Assembly (NCBI GenBank): GCA_039602395.1
Contig: JBCNJP010000006.1
Span: 54,153,502 to 54,217,501 of the forward strand
Length of the DNA: 64,000 nt
Direction of reading: 5' to 3'
Source of the DNA: Deinandra increscens subsp. villosa
Taxonomy: Eukaryota > Streptophyta > Magnoliopsida > Asterales > Asteraceae
A program made the translations under genes and the position numbers. Below, in pieces: positions 55,280 to 64,000 of the stretch. Each line of letters opens with the position of its first letter. Position 1 is the stretch's first letter. The notes beneath the pieces are model-generated. The model was not told the origin of the DNA. It ran no database searches and worked only from the letters and a program-made list of their open reading frames with translations.

Positions 55280-55682
55280 TTAAAAATGTTTACGTGTCTA
55301 CGACCCTCATATATATAAGATAAGAACAAATGTATTAATACCACCTAACAACATTGCAAGAAACATATTAATGCATGTGTAAAATTAACAAAAACTGTAA
55401 TAACCTGCCATCATCAACTCCCCTCAAATAATCACATCGATCACGGTTGTAATCACCCGTAAGAGATTTATCTCGGGGAGCTACATCACCATATGATGGC
55501 GGCCAATTGTAACTGGAACAACTGCCAGTGGGTTGAGAACGGCCTCTACCGCCTAACCCTAACACCGATACAGAGGGGGGCGCTTGTTCGTCGATCGAAG
55601 AGGTGTCCAAAAGCTCATCTGAAAGCTGGGATCCGGCCCTCGGCCCCACCGACGTAAATGACGGAGGTCTATCATTGTCCAT
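48439..55682 (-). CDS. WD40-repeat protein gene, N-terminal exons (HOS15/TBL1-like), possibly incomplete
   Basis: Predicted exons on the minus strand: 55682-55550 (MDNDRPPSFTSV...), 50297-50187 (SSSYNWAPSYNDVAHHDES), 50068-49965 (PPDPMEIDTN...ALIPNFDVTLLKGHTKE) and 48507-48439 (DVVKAIKWDPTGSLLASCS). Each junction has GT/AG (one donor is gtctgt) and phases join as 1, 1, 0. The GHTKE...IKWDPTGSLLASCS join matches a first WD40 blade; MEID before it recalls the HOS15/TBL1 family of nuclear co-repressor WD40 proteins. Later blades are not visible: the MULE/copia block begins 290 bases further on. It may be a live gene with huge introns, or a truncated copy. Confidence 0.5.
48849..49627. mobile_element. 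hAT-type element with AAACCG subterminal arrays
   Basis: A 763-bp element (48857-49619) starts TAGGGGTGT and ends ACACCCCTA, like the one at 21595. It is flanked by cctcttat / cctctcat, an 8-bp duplication with one change. The ends (48880-49060 and 49495-49610) are dense in aaaccg, cggttt and ggtttgg motifs; the middle is AT-rich. No transposase. It lies in an intron of the WD40 gene. Confidence 0.8.
50330..50768. repeat. Partial fold-back element of the actcact / ggtctac family
   Basis: Repeated aaaactcact(a/g) blocks (50370-50560) and a right end gtctacggggtctac...aaggggtctacaatgaac followed by (ta)n. The right end matches the complete fold-back element at 54768-55246. The left end is missing or diverged. 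Confidence 0.55.
50769..50830. repeat. (TA)n microsatellite
   Basis: Two pure TA runs separated by ttt, the first of five TA tracts up to 55275 that separate consecutive mobile elements. A reading through it (70 codons, minus) is not a gene. Confidence 0.95.
50831..51306. mobile_element. (TA)n-flanked element 1
   Basis: The sequence between TA tracts begins gatgatcactggaaaacctc and has ttacac(a/t)(t/g)gtaac motifs three times (50993-51070). It ends in a (ct)n tract at 51250-51306. It may be one element inserted in a TA microsatellite. No ORF of interest; the 80-codon ORF runs into the microsatellite. Confidence 0.4.
51250..51350. repeat. Compound (CT)n(TA)n microsatellite
   Basis: About 55 bases of nearly pure CT (51250-51306), then 44 bases of TA. 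Confidence 0.95.
51835..51939 (+). pseudogene. PP2A B' (B56) regulatory subunit exon fragment
   Basis: The open frame encodes ELEEVLEATQPPEFQRCMVP, then LFLQLARCLSSSH, matching a conserved segment of plant PP2A B' subunits (normally E.LE.T.P.EF..C..PLF.QI..C..S.HFQVAERAL). Similarity stops at the HFQV position, at catattgagg/tagatt. A stop precedes the fragment. PP2A B' subunits choose substrates for the phosphatase holoenzyme; this single exon cannot function. Confidence 0.8.
52029..52900 (+). other. Unrecognised ORFs in element 2
   Basis: Two ORFs (84 codons at 52029; 79 codons at 52646). The first includes GSQGLGNIVTGQYGSFLLRV, the second FRPYAYKTVTNGEENICVVR. Neither matches a family I know and both lack clear splice context. 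They may be captured or degraded coding DNA. Confidence 0.25.
53225..53372 (+). mobile_element. LINE 3' tail fragment
   Basis: T-rich 3'UTR-like sequence (ttacttatgttttgtatg...ctagttctttaatgaac) ending gccgttaaaaaaaaaa (53354-53370), the same terminus as the LINE at 25715-26470. The upstream LINE coding part is missing or too decayed to see. Confidence 0.6.
53455..54535. repeat. Palindromic TTGCATATATGCAA satellite with poly-G/GT blocks
   Basis: At least eight exact copies of the palindrome GTTGCATATATGCAAC (starting near 53601, 53929, 54041, 54144, 54238, 54289, 54375, 54450) plus many near copies. In the right half each is followed by runs of 8-15 G or (gt)n, then gggttaggg and ttatatatatgcagtataattat, forming a 50-105 base unit. 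In the left half the spacer is cacagtaagagccactttcaact-like. ORFs on both strands reading LHICNT or VAYMQH are by-products. Confidence 0.9.
54706..54767. repeat. (TA)n microsatellite, about 60 bp
   Basis: A pure TA tract between element 2 and the fold-back element. Confidence 0.95.
54768..55246. mobile_element. Fold-back element flanked by (TA)n
   Basis: The left end aggtaaaagatccgtgtagac and the right end gtctacacggaaccctt are inverted copies. Inside, almost the whole 480 bases form inverted arms (ccccttataaaactcaat...; attgagttttatagggg) around a central aaaactca-rich loop. It is flanked by TA tracts on both sides. A partial relative lies at 50330-50768. Confidence 0.75.
55405..55549 (-). 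other. Extension of WD40 exon 1: contiguous copy of the second exon
   Basis: The exon 1 frame runs on beyond 55550 through SCSSYNWPPSYGDVAPRDKS, clearly a diverged copy of the exon at 50187-50297. A donor-like cag/gttatt lies at 55405, giving the wrong phase (2) for the next exon. A donor-like g/gtagag at 55550 gives the right phase. The locus therefore holds two copies of one coding segment, one fused to exon 1 and one 5 kb downstream. Confidence 0.5.
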
Positions 55683-55760
55683 TTGGATAAAGAAAAATAA
55701 GAAAGTGAGTGATCGAGTGATCTAGTGTGGACTGTGGAGAATGGAGTCCATGTGAATGAC

Positions 55761-55770
55761 TCTTATACTG
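55761..55770 (-). promoter_or_regulatory. Possible TATA box of the WD40 gene
   Basis: The complement reads cagtataaga, about 80 bases upstream of the ATG at 55682. This is a typical distance for a short plant 5'UTR. The 5'UTR is CT-rich near the ATG (ctttcttatttttcttt). Confidence 0.4.
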
Positions 55771-55885
55771 TAAATTAAATCAAGGTTGGAGGAGGAAACT
55801 TGTCTACACATTCCTTATTGAAGTTTCATTGATAAGTTGATATTGTCGAGTGGTAGTAGGTGAAACGAAGTGACCACGAACTGCA

Positions 55886-56755
55886 GACACGGCAGAGTAT
55901 TAGTATTTTACTATTTTGTTTATATTTTAGACTAAATTATACTTTTCACTTTTGTTTAATTTTGTCTGTTACTTTAAAGTGCATGAGTTGATCCCGCATT
56001 ATAGTCTGAATTTAAGAAAAATCATGGTTCTACCCTTTTGACCAAGGAGGGTAGATGGGGCTCTCATAGCGCCTAAGAGTGTCTCCGAAACGTTATGGGT
56101 AAAAATTAGGTTGTTGTGTGATGGTCGTAGCGTATGGTGTAAGAATCTGATTGATCTATTTTTATGTAGTTTTTTTTTTACGAAAAATATGGTGCGTTAT
56201 GAGGCTTTATGCACGAGTTTTCATTCCTAAAGTAGTGTAATTTGAAAATTTATTTATCAAATAGGTGTACTTGAAAATATATTTACCTAAATAGGTGATT
56301 TTGTAGAAACTTTATTCTCACCCCTATTTGCATTCGCTATAAAATTTGGCTGTAGATATATCCACCCATCAAATTGATATATTCACCTATTTTTCACGAC
56401 CGTTTCATGTGAAACGACCTCAAAACGACCGTTTCGAACAAAATGACCGTTTCGAACAAAACGACCGTTTCGAACAAAACGACCGTTTCGAACAAAACGA
56501 CCTCAAAACGATTTGTGGAAAAGGGGGCCCCCTGAATTTTAAGGTTGTCGTCGTCGCGACATGTCACCTCGTTTTGCCTGAAACGACCATAAAAAATGGG
56601 TGTTCTTAGTAAAAAACCTGGGTGTCTTTATAAGCACTCTTTAAATTTTCTATATATACATATATAATGTATATATATATATATAGAGAGAGAGTGATGT
56701 TGTTTTAAAAAATTACATTAAGTAAGAAGACTTAGCCCTTTGATTTTTTATTAAA
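55886..56755. repeat. Duplicated segment, copy 1 (upstream of the WD40 gene)
   Basis: From gacacggcagagtattag to cttagccctttgat, repeated at 57371-57945. Blocks such as gtagatggggctctcatagc, cctaagagtgtct and tagagagagagtgatgttg match closely. Copy 1 has an extra ~300 bases (56340-56640) containing an 18-bp minisatellite. The source of the duplication is unclear: a mobile element or a promoter-region copy. Confidence 0.8.
56411..56510. repeat. 18-bp minisatellite
   Basis: Four tandem units of aacgaccgtttcgaacaa, then a partial unit, within the insert found only in copy 1 of the duplicated segment. The unit core cgaccgtttcg is partly palindromic, and the period of six codons gives an open RFEQND repeat, which I do not regard as a gene. 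Confidence 0.9.
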
Positions 56756-57370
56756 TTACGATCAATAGTCTAACAAAATTCATGTAGAATTAGGTAGAGA
56801 TGTAAATGAGCCGAGACGCTCGTGAGCTACTCGAGATCGATTCGATAATAAACTCGAAACGAGTCTAGCCTTAACGAGCTTTTTATTTACATAAACTTTA
56901 TTTAATTTTTTAGATATATTAAAAAAATAATTATTATATATAAAATTATGATAAATAAATAAGTAAATAATATGTATTATTTTCTATATAAATGTGACAC
57001 CTCGTCCAAAAACAGGTCAAACCCCTCTCTCTTGACTTTTTAACTTAAATATTCATACGTTTTAATTATGTGATTAACTGAATTAGTTTCTATAATTAAC
57101 TGATAACTGATTTAATTCCGCGTTTGTATACCCGTAAAATATGAAAGTTCTCATATTTTAAATATGCAATTTTAATAACAAGAAAATGTTAACTTTTTAT
57201 ACTTTATCAAAACTGATATAATATGTTTCACCTTAAAACAATTTATGAACTTAAAATGTGATAAAAATGTTCCGTTGTCAAGACTTAGCCAAACGGAAAA
57301 ACCAATAGCCCATACGGGCCCAGTTAGACCCAATAAGCCCGAAATAAACGGAACCAACCCGAAACCTTAC

Positions 57371-57945
57371 CCGGTGAAGACACGGCAGAGTATTAGTATT
57401 TTATTTATATTTTAGACTAAATTATGCTTCTCACTTTTGTTTCATTTTGTCTGTTACTTTAAAGTGCATAGTTGATCACGCATTATAGTCTGAATTTAAG
57501 GAAAATCATGGTTCTACCTTTTTGACCAAGGAGGGTAGATGGGGCTCTCATAGCGCCTAAGAGTGTCTTCGAAACGTTATGGGTAAAAATTAGGTTGTTG
57601 CGTGATGGTCGTAGCGTATGGTGTAAAAATTCTGATTGATAGATTTTTATGTAGGTTTCTTTTATGAAAATACGGAGCGTTAAGAGGCTTTATACCCGAG
57701 TTTTCTTTCACAAAGTAGTGTAATTTAAAAACTTATTTATCAAATAGGTGTACTTGAAAATATATTTAATTACCTAAATGGGTGATTTTGTAGAAACTTT
57801 ATTCTCACCCCTATTAATAATCGCTATAAAATTTTCTATATATACATATTACATATATAATGTATATATATATAGAGAGAGAGTGATGTTGTTCTAAAAA
57901 ATTACACTAAGATAAGAAGACTTAGCTCTTTGATCTTCAATTAAG
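57371..57945. repeat. Duplicated segment, copy 2 (inside the gypsy LTR)
   Basis: Shorter copy of 55886-56755, lacking the 300-base insert. It lies inside the gypsy-type LTR, so it was either inserted there or the LTR copied it. Confidence 0.8.
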
Positions 57946-58382
57946 TACTACTCGATACAAAACGACCATCCCTATGTATATACATTTCACTTCTACTCTT
58001 TTACTTGTGTTCATAATTCAGTCATTCTCATGTTTACAAACTCTTTTCTAAAATAGTTTGTCTTTATCATATTACATTATGGTGTTTTTCTTGTAGAATT
58101 TAAAATAGTTATTATTATAAAGTGCTGTAAAAGACTTGGATAATTTACAATAGTTTGTCTTTATGATATTACAATATGATCTAATTTACAGACGCCAGAC
58201 ACCAACAAAAATGATATTTTTAATTTGAACTGTTTTGTCCCGAACCCGTTCTGACCGAATAAAAATAATCCTTTATTTAAATTGGTCCGTCTTTACCCGA
58301 ACCCATTCAGATAAACCATTGTGTCCGCGACTCGTCCATTTTGTCGGGTCTAATATTCCGGTAAGATTCAGATTTAAACTCT
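57946..58382. other. No gene seen; possible hAT relic
   Basis: AT-rich DNA. 58220-58382 carries several cccgaaccc / acccga motifs like the subterminal arrays of the hAT element at 21595, then meets the gap. Confidence 0.35.
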
Positions 58383-58882
58383 NNNNNNNNNNNNNNNNNN
58401 NNNNNNNNNNNNNNNNNNNNNNNNNNNNNNNNNNNNNNNNNNNNNNNNNNNNNNNNNNNNNNNNNNNNNNNNNNNNNNNNNNNNNNNNNNNNNNNNNNNN
58501 NNNNNNNNNNNNNNNNNNNNNNNNNNNNNNNNNNNNNNNNNNNNNNNNNNNNNNNNNNNNNNNNNNNNNNNNNNNNNNNNNNNNNNNNNNNNNNNNNNNN
58601 NNNNNNNNNNNNNNNNNNNNNNNNNNNNNNNNNNNNNNNNNNNNNNNNNNNNNNNNNNNNNNNNNNNNNNNNNNNNNNNNNNNNNNNNNNNNNNNNNNNN
58701 NNNNNNNNNNNNNNNNNNNNNNNNNNNNNNNNNNNNNNNNNNNNNNNNNNNNNNNNNNNNNNNNNNNNNNNNNNNNNNNNNNNNNNNNNNNNNNNNNNNN
58801 NNNNNNNNNNNNNNNNNNNNNNNNNNNNNNNNNNNNNNNNNNNNNNNNNNNNNNNNNNNNNNNNNNNNNNNNNNNNNNNNNN
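58383..58882. other. Scaffold gap (500 N)
   Basis: Exactly 500 N within the gypsy-type LTR. Confidence 0.95.
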
Positions 58883-59015
58883 AACCTGTTTTTATTATTA
58901 ATGTTTGGACTTTACTCTGATTCGTTTAGTATTTGTAACTAATGGTTGTGGTCCTGGTTTGCTCGCACCCCTTAACGGTATAAACTCCGTTAGTGGTTAA
59001 ATTGGGGGTGTGACA

Positions 59016-59351
59016 GTCTAGCTATTTCGAATACGAGAAGTAATTAAAAGATTGTTTTATTGATCTAAAAAACAATTACAATCTGGAATTCACTCGGAGA
59101 AATACACTACAGAAACACACACTTAATCACTCAGACTCACTCTCCATCGTTTCTGAATACAAAGAACAAAACGTATTTATACTCATGTTCACGAACTGAC
59201 CCGAACTCACAATTCGTGTAGTTTCGAACTAATCCAAAGTATGACTTCGGGTCCCACTTCGTGTCAATTCAGATCCCAGTCCGTGTACAACCTCTTTTGC
59301 ATCTTCGTCTTGTTCAGATACTTCACATGACGAGCCGATTATGCTCTAACA
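59016..59351 (-). mobile_element. 3' LTR of copia E
   Basis: The complement starts TGTTAGAGCATAATCGG. It has a TATA box (gtataaatacg, complement of 59173-59183), an AATAAA signal (complement of about 59062) and repeated ttcgg/ttcg motifs. Its 3' end is cut where the gypsy LTR begins at 59015. Confidence 0.7.
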
Positions 59352-59661
59352 AACTCCCCCTCGACGTGTGTAGTATCTGGTCATCCATTAAAACTTTAAT
59401 CTTCAATCAAACTCCCCCTCAACGTGATGATTAGTCTGACCTTGAATACTTAACGATGCACAGTGTGTTTCATCTTAATCAACAGCTTCAGAAGACTTGA
59501 AGTTTTAATATTCTTCTTTCACTTTAGTACATGTCCAATCATAAATAATCTTGGCATAAAACGTCTCTTCGAGACTCCAAGATATTGATTTTGAAATTTG
59601 ATTTGGACATGTGCCTTTCTTGCTCTCTAATCTCAACGAATTTGTGTCAATTTCTTCGAAT

Positions 59662-62187
59662 TGTCACCCCCTAACGTGTAAGAATACTAGGATGACCAGA
59701 TTGGCTATAAATACAAGCCCCAATTCGTTGTTTTCAATCACCAATTCACAAAAACATACCCGAAAAACCCTATTTACGAACCAGCCTCTTCATCAGTCGA
59801 ATTCGAGCAAACGGTGAGGTCCCAGTAGCTGAAATCTCTGCAGTAAATCATCATTAGGTATGATCTAAAATAACCTATTTCAATTTTGGCTAAATCGATC
59901 TCTAAGTATGATTTCTAAAAATATGTTAAAATTAGGGTTCTTAAGCTTGTTTTGTAAAAAATGGATAATCGGGTGGGAAATAGGGTCTAAATTTTTTATA
60001 GGTAATCCTAAAATAATGTGTTTTGAGAAAAGCCTAAGTTTATTTCACAATTAGAAAAGGTTTGGTAAAGGATTTGTTAACGGGTCAAAATTAGGGTTTT
60101 CGTAACGTTGTTCTGCCCAAATTGAGTAAACAGTGTTGAATTAAGCCTTGATATTTTATAGCATATTATAAAATATCATAATGGATAATACCCTAATTTG
60201 GTTTTAAATAAAATGAGTTTTGATGATAAAACGAGAAATACGTGAAATTAGGGTTTCTAAATATAATTAATTAATATAAAATAAACCGGAGGGTATGGGG
60301 ACTTGATTTTTGGGTATGGTAACATGTTTTTACATATAGTAAGTATATATGAGTTTAAAGTTAATAAATAATAAAGTATTTAAGATACCGAGTTAATTGG
60401 ATATTTAGAAGTTCGTGCAGACCGGAAGGGTATGTGCCTGTACACTGGGATTTCTGGCAAAGCGGGGGTGTCGCATAAATCCCAAATGGGACCTGGCATA
60501 CCTCATCTGGCGATCTCTGGGTGAGCGTTTTACTTATAGGAATGCGCGTCTTCATATTATCAATAAAAATGTTATTATGCCTATAAGGGCATTTTGGTCA
60601 TTTTGGCCTTAAAACGAGATAAACCCTAATAATATGTTATTAAGATAATAAGATATAAATAAACATAGGTATTATTTATAATAACCTTGCATTAATGCGA
60701 TCCGATACATGATTACGTTAATTGTGGACCCTAACGGAGATTCTGTCTGAATAACCAATTAAAGATATAATGTGAGTTTCTACAAGCCCTATTTTATATA
60801 GTGAGTGATATGAGGCCACTATTAAATGTTTTAAATGCTTTTAATGTTTTCGGGCTGGTATACATACAATATTTGTGAAAATATATCCAAGATAATTGTG
60901 ACTTCATATATACGTGTTATATGATGAAGTTGTTGTTAAATTTCTTATACGTGTTATGCAATTATGTTGATTATAATGTGATGCGTATATACTTGCTTGA
61001 AATTAGGTGGCCAAGTGACAAGGGAGTTGTTAGTAAACATATAGTGAATATGTATGATTATATGAGAACAGGTGGTGCATTTGCTTAAATTAATATGTGG
61101 TGGATACACCGCTGGTACATCTTATATATATACATAGTAGCATAAGTTACCCGGTATATTGGAAGTGTGGAGGATACGTTGCTGGTACATCCTGTATACA
61201 TACACTAACGGTAAATTGGGCGATGTTCATTTATTGCAGTATATGAATGCCTTATCACTGATTAATAACAAACCTAAAGCATCTGCTTATTGAACTTGGG
61301 GTAGGTAGTATACATGATCAGAGATTAAGTCATTAAGACGAGAAAGTGACCTAATAGAGTTAAGTATAAAGTTGGTGGTTAGAGTTAAGGAATCGTTGTT
61401 GCTCCAATGGGGGTGCCCTAGAGTACCGTGTACGGACGGCGCTGCTTCTCCAATGGGGGTTGCCCTAGAGAATTTAGTGTCAGGTTTTCTCATAGGAAGA
61501 GTCGGTGACCAAGATAATAAGCCTAGGGCCGCTGGTAGGAATGAGGAGTCGCTGCTGCTCCAATGGGGGTGCCCTAGAGTACCGTGTACGGACGGCGCTG
61601 CTTCTCCAATGGGGGTGCCCTAGAGAATGCAGTGGCAGGTCTTCTCATAATAGAAGAGTCGGTTAAATATAGTGACCTGGAAGTTAAGCCTAGGGTCATG
61701 GTTACGGTCGTCGGATAAATATAGTGACCTAGAAGTTAAGCCTAGGGTCATGGTTAAGATAATGTGAAATCATATCATAGTGATTATGTGTTAGAATTTA
61801 TATTTGATTTATATATGTGTTGTGAAAACCAGGTAAACACCTAAAAATGGTTTTGAACTAAATGGTAGAATTCACCAGCGTAAGCTGACTTTTTAAAAGT
61901 ATGTATGCTAGGTTCTGCAGAGACGTTTAGAAGTAGTGGCACGGATCTTGTGAGGACAGGATAATCGGGAAAGCTATCAAGGAAGGATTTCTGGCAAGCT
62001 GGCTTAGTTATAGTTTCCATTATTATAATTAGTTGTTATGTACAATATCTCTCTTACTGTAGTACTTGGCTTATATAAATAAAAGTTTTAAATTTTCTGC
62101 TGCTTAATATCTCTGTTGTGCCATGTGTTCATGAGTAAATATGATACGTGACCCCTCCTGGTGCCAAGTCTGGGAGTGAGCGTCACA
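59662..62187 (+). mobile_element. Second gypsy-type LTR, plus strand
   Basis: Begins TGTCACCCCC (59662) and ends GAGCGTCACA (62187). It has a TATA box (ggctataaatacaag, 59703-59717), a leader-like region and a T-rich 3' portion with ataaaagtttt. About 2.5 kb, consistent with a long gypsy LTR. It sits between the gag and the 3' end of copia E. The flanking five bases do not match, so recombination or deletion probably removed sequence on one side. Confidence 0.5.
61385..61770. repeat. Tandem repeats in the gypsy LTR
   Basis: A ~157-base unit is repeated (starting near 61397 and 61554). Each unit contains two ctccaatgggggtgccctag cores around accgtgtacggacgg. A second pair, atatagtgacctggaagtta...agcctagggtcatggtta, follows at 61665 and 61713. 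The ORFs here (61372-61623) only reflect the repeats. Confidence 0.85.
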
Positions 62188-63840
62188 TCAAGCTTAATTT
62201 TGGATTTCTCAAACAGATCGTTGAAATCAGCTTCAACATCTGCTTCCGCTTTCCATCTTTCAGCTTCTTGAATCAACACAACATTTTCTTCAGATAGCTT
62301 TGCAATTTTCAATTCAAAATCCTTACCTTCTTTCTTAGAAACCTCCAAATCTTCCTTTACTAATTGAAGATCAGCAATAAGAATACTGATTTCTTTCAAC
62401 AAATAAGCATTCTCCTTCAACAAACTATCAACCTTAGCTTCATAATTTTCATTCTCAGCTGATTCATAAGAGCTTTTGTCTGAATAATAATCATCTTGTG
62501 CAGATGTGACAATCAATGCGGATTCATCAAAAAATTTACTCCATTCATAACCTCCACCAGCTTGAACGATTAAAGCTTTTTTATTTGAATTACTTGATGA
62601 CGATTGAGTACCATTGGTAGTAGCTTTTAAATCAGATTTATTGGCATACGATTACTGACATTCTCTTGCAAAATGTCCAAGATTGGAGCAATTGTAACAT
62701 TTTATCTTAGATTTATCGAATCCCATCTTTCCACCTGCATGAACGGCTTGTCTCCCAGTTTTCTTGAAAAACCTTTTGGTTTTCTGAGTTAGCATAGCCA
62801 ATTGCCATTTCATTCAAATGATCATCATCAATCTCATCAAAATCTTCTTTAGTCAACTTAGCATCACTAATATTGTTGATAATCATTCCAAAAGAAGATG
62901 TAATTAGAGAAGATATCAAAGCAGCACCATCATTAGTTGTCTTGACCGAAAATGCATTCTGATTTGTTAAATCTGGAATGGTAAAACTGCAACCCCTTGA
63001 GGAATCAAAGTTTTCAGAAATTCAAGAACCATTTCCAATAAACGCGGTACTTGGTGCAGAACTAACACTGATTGGTTTAGTTTTTGCATTTATGCTTGCT
63101 GCATTTTGACCATGATATAACTCTGGATTTTGCAATTGAGCAGTTGATTTGTTTGAATTCATCATCACTATTTCTCGAGCATGAAGCTTTCTTGTCAACT
63201 CATGAAAATATAATGTTAAGAATTCTTTATTATGTGTAATCAGTAAAACATAATTCTCCCAATTTTGTAGTAACGCTTCCAACAATTTTTCTTTGAGCTC
63301 TTCATCAGTTTTATCTATTCCAACAACTTTGAATTCACTGATTAAATGTGAAAACCTTGACATAAGAGCAGTGATATTTTCCTTATCATAATGCTGAAAG
63401 TTATCAAATTCTTTGTTCAACACCTTTCGTTGAATCTTTTTGCATTGATCGTTTCCTTCACATCTCGCAGACAAAGCATCCCATAACTGTTTCTTCTTTT
63501 TGCATGTGCTAAATTGATGTAACAGTTTGGTAGGTAAAACTATGGTAAGATAACCAAAAGCCTTTTGTTCAAGCTCATAACTTTTTCTCTCATCAGATGA
63601 AAAATCTTTGATTTCCTTGTACTCTCCTCCATAAGTTGGACGTGTGTAAAGTTTCTTAATCGGAATCCGTAGGTCAATATCATTTGTGCTGACATAGGCG
63701 GAAAACCTTTGCTTCCAATTGTGATAATCCTCCAATTTTAATAACTTGAGAACTTTCCGACTTGTTCCAATTTCGTTATCAAAACTGATCAATGTTTGCA
63801 TTGTGTTTTGCATGATGGCAAATGCTTGGAAATCAGACAT
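62188..63840 (-). pseudogene. Copia E gag (UBN2-type) with CCHC knuckle, frameshifted
   Basis: Frame 63840-63022 (272 codons) starts MSDFQAFAIMQNTMQTLISF and contains LLKLEDYHNWKQRFSAYVST and the UBN2/gag core (WDALSARCEG, ISEFKVVGIDKTDEELKEKL). Shorter frames follow at 62919-62713, the knuckle CYNCSNLGHFAREC (complement of 62659-62700) and a coiled-coil-like region (62516-62190). A stop after the knuckle and frame changes near 63020 and 62710 break it. The last residues past 62188 come from the gypsy LTR. The 63840 start is chosen as the first Met before the gag core. Confidence 0.8.
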
Positions 63841-64000
63841 CCCGATAATTTCTTAATATTGTTCACCCGAACTAATCCGAAGTAGATATGATTGAACCGA
63901 ACTAAGCCGAAGTGGATCCGAGCTGGATTACAAACTGACTCACCCGAACTGGTCCGAACTGGAAGTAAAGTGAACTGGAGCTATACAAAGTGATCCGAAC
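63841..64000 (-). repeat. Copia E leader with reiterated ccgaact/tccgaa motif
   Basis: The visible part of the leader carries at least ten close copies of ccgaact, tccgaa or ccgagct in 160 bases (sense: agttcgg, ttcgga). This is the same kind of short-motif leader as in the copia element at 5888-6471, with a different motif. It continues beyond the window. Confidence 0.65.

Larger units (their letters stand above)
56993..59015. mobile_element. Gypsy-type LTR, interrupted
   Basis: Starts TGTGACACCTCG (56993) and ends GGGGGTGTGACA (59004-59015), the inverted TGTGAC termini of many plant gypsy LTRs. The middle is interrupted by copy 2 of the duplicated segment (57371-57945) and by a 500-N gap. 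The LTR abuts the truncated copia E LTR. No gag/pol or target-site duplication was found, so it looks like a solo LTR. Confidence 0.55.
59016..64000 (-). mobile_element. Copia E: minus-strand copia element, internally deleted, interrupted by a gypsy LTR
   Basis: Read on the minus strand: leader (64000-63841), gag (63840 to ~62190), then a gypsy-type LTR where pol should be, then the 3' internal end with polypurine tract aggggg (complement of 59352-59365) and the 3' LTR (59351-59016). Protease, integrase and RT are missing. The 5' LTR lies beyond the window. The LTR start TGTTAGAGCAT matches the copia LTR at 5516. Confidence 0.75.

Overview
This is an AT-rich stretch of plant nuclear DNA. It has spliced gene fragments with GT/AG introns, LTR retrotransposons primed by initiator-Met tRNA, plant-type MITEs, Helitrons and an L1-type LINE. 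I favour a eudicot of the daisy family (Asteraceae), because of the LTR-element style and an LTR element carrying a CCHC knuckle plus an ARID domain. That placement is an inference from memory. Three scaffold gaps of exactly 500 N (6472-6971, 25018-25517, 58383-58882) interrupt repeats. No rRNA, tRNA or CRISPR was seen.

Layout. 1-7.5 kb: gene-free DNA with three clean MITEs (MULE, hAT, Harbinger) and the 5' LTR and leader of a copia element running into a gap. 7.5-15 kb: a decayed copia element (copia A) broken by a Helitron. 15-20 kb: two Helitron-like elements whose 3' hairpins face each other; the left one carries exons of an aminoalcoholphosphotransferase (AAPT) gene. 20-25.6 kb: a large gypsy-type LTR (minus) with a hAT inside, then a copia RT/RNase H fragment (copia F). 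25.7-29 kb: a LINE 3' end and a 1.7-kb hAT element with exon-like content. 29.4-31.9 kb: the ARID-carrying LTR element (element D). 32.3-37.1 kb: an intact copia element (copia C) with one 1373-codon ORF and indistinguishable LTRs. 37.2-40.2 kb: an orphan ARF PB1 exon and another Helitron. 40.9-48.1 kb: a Mutator-like element interrupted by copia B, both with perfect target-site duplications. 48.4-55.8 kb: exons of a WD40 gene (minus) whose introns are filled with a hAT, a chain of (TA)n-flanked elements, a PP2A B' exon fragment and a palindrome-plus-poly-G satellite. 55.9-64 kb: a duplicated segment, two gypsy-type LTRs and a minus-strand copia element (copia E) with a recognisable gag.

How it works together. 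Almost everything is a transposable element or a captured gene piece. The only complete coding unit is copia C. The only candidate host gene is the WD40 locus, whose exon phases join correctly but which I cannot follow past its first WD repeat. The most unusual items are element D, the AAPT-carrying Helitron with a 10-base microexon, the copia A/B family that appears to have moved after its proteins died, and the repeated-motif leaders shared by three copia elements. All identifications were made by eye without database searches; boundaries given without a target-site duplication are approximate.
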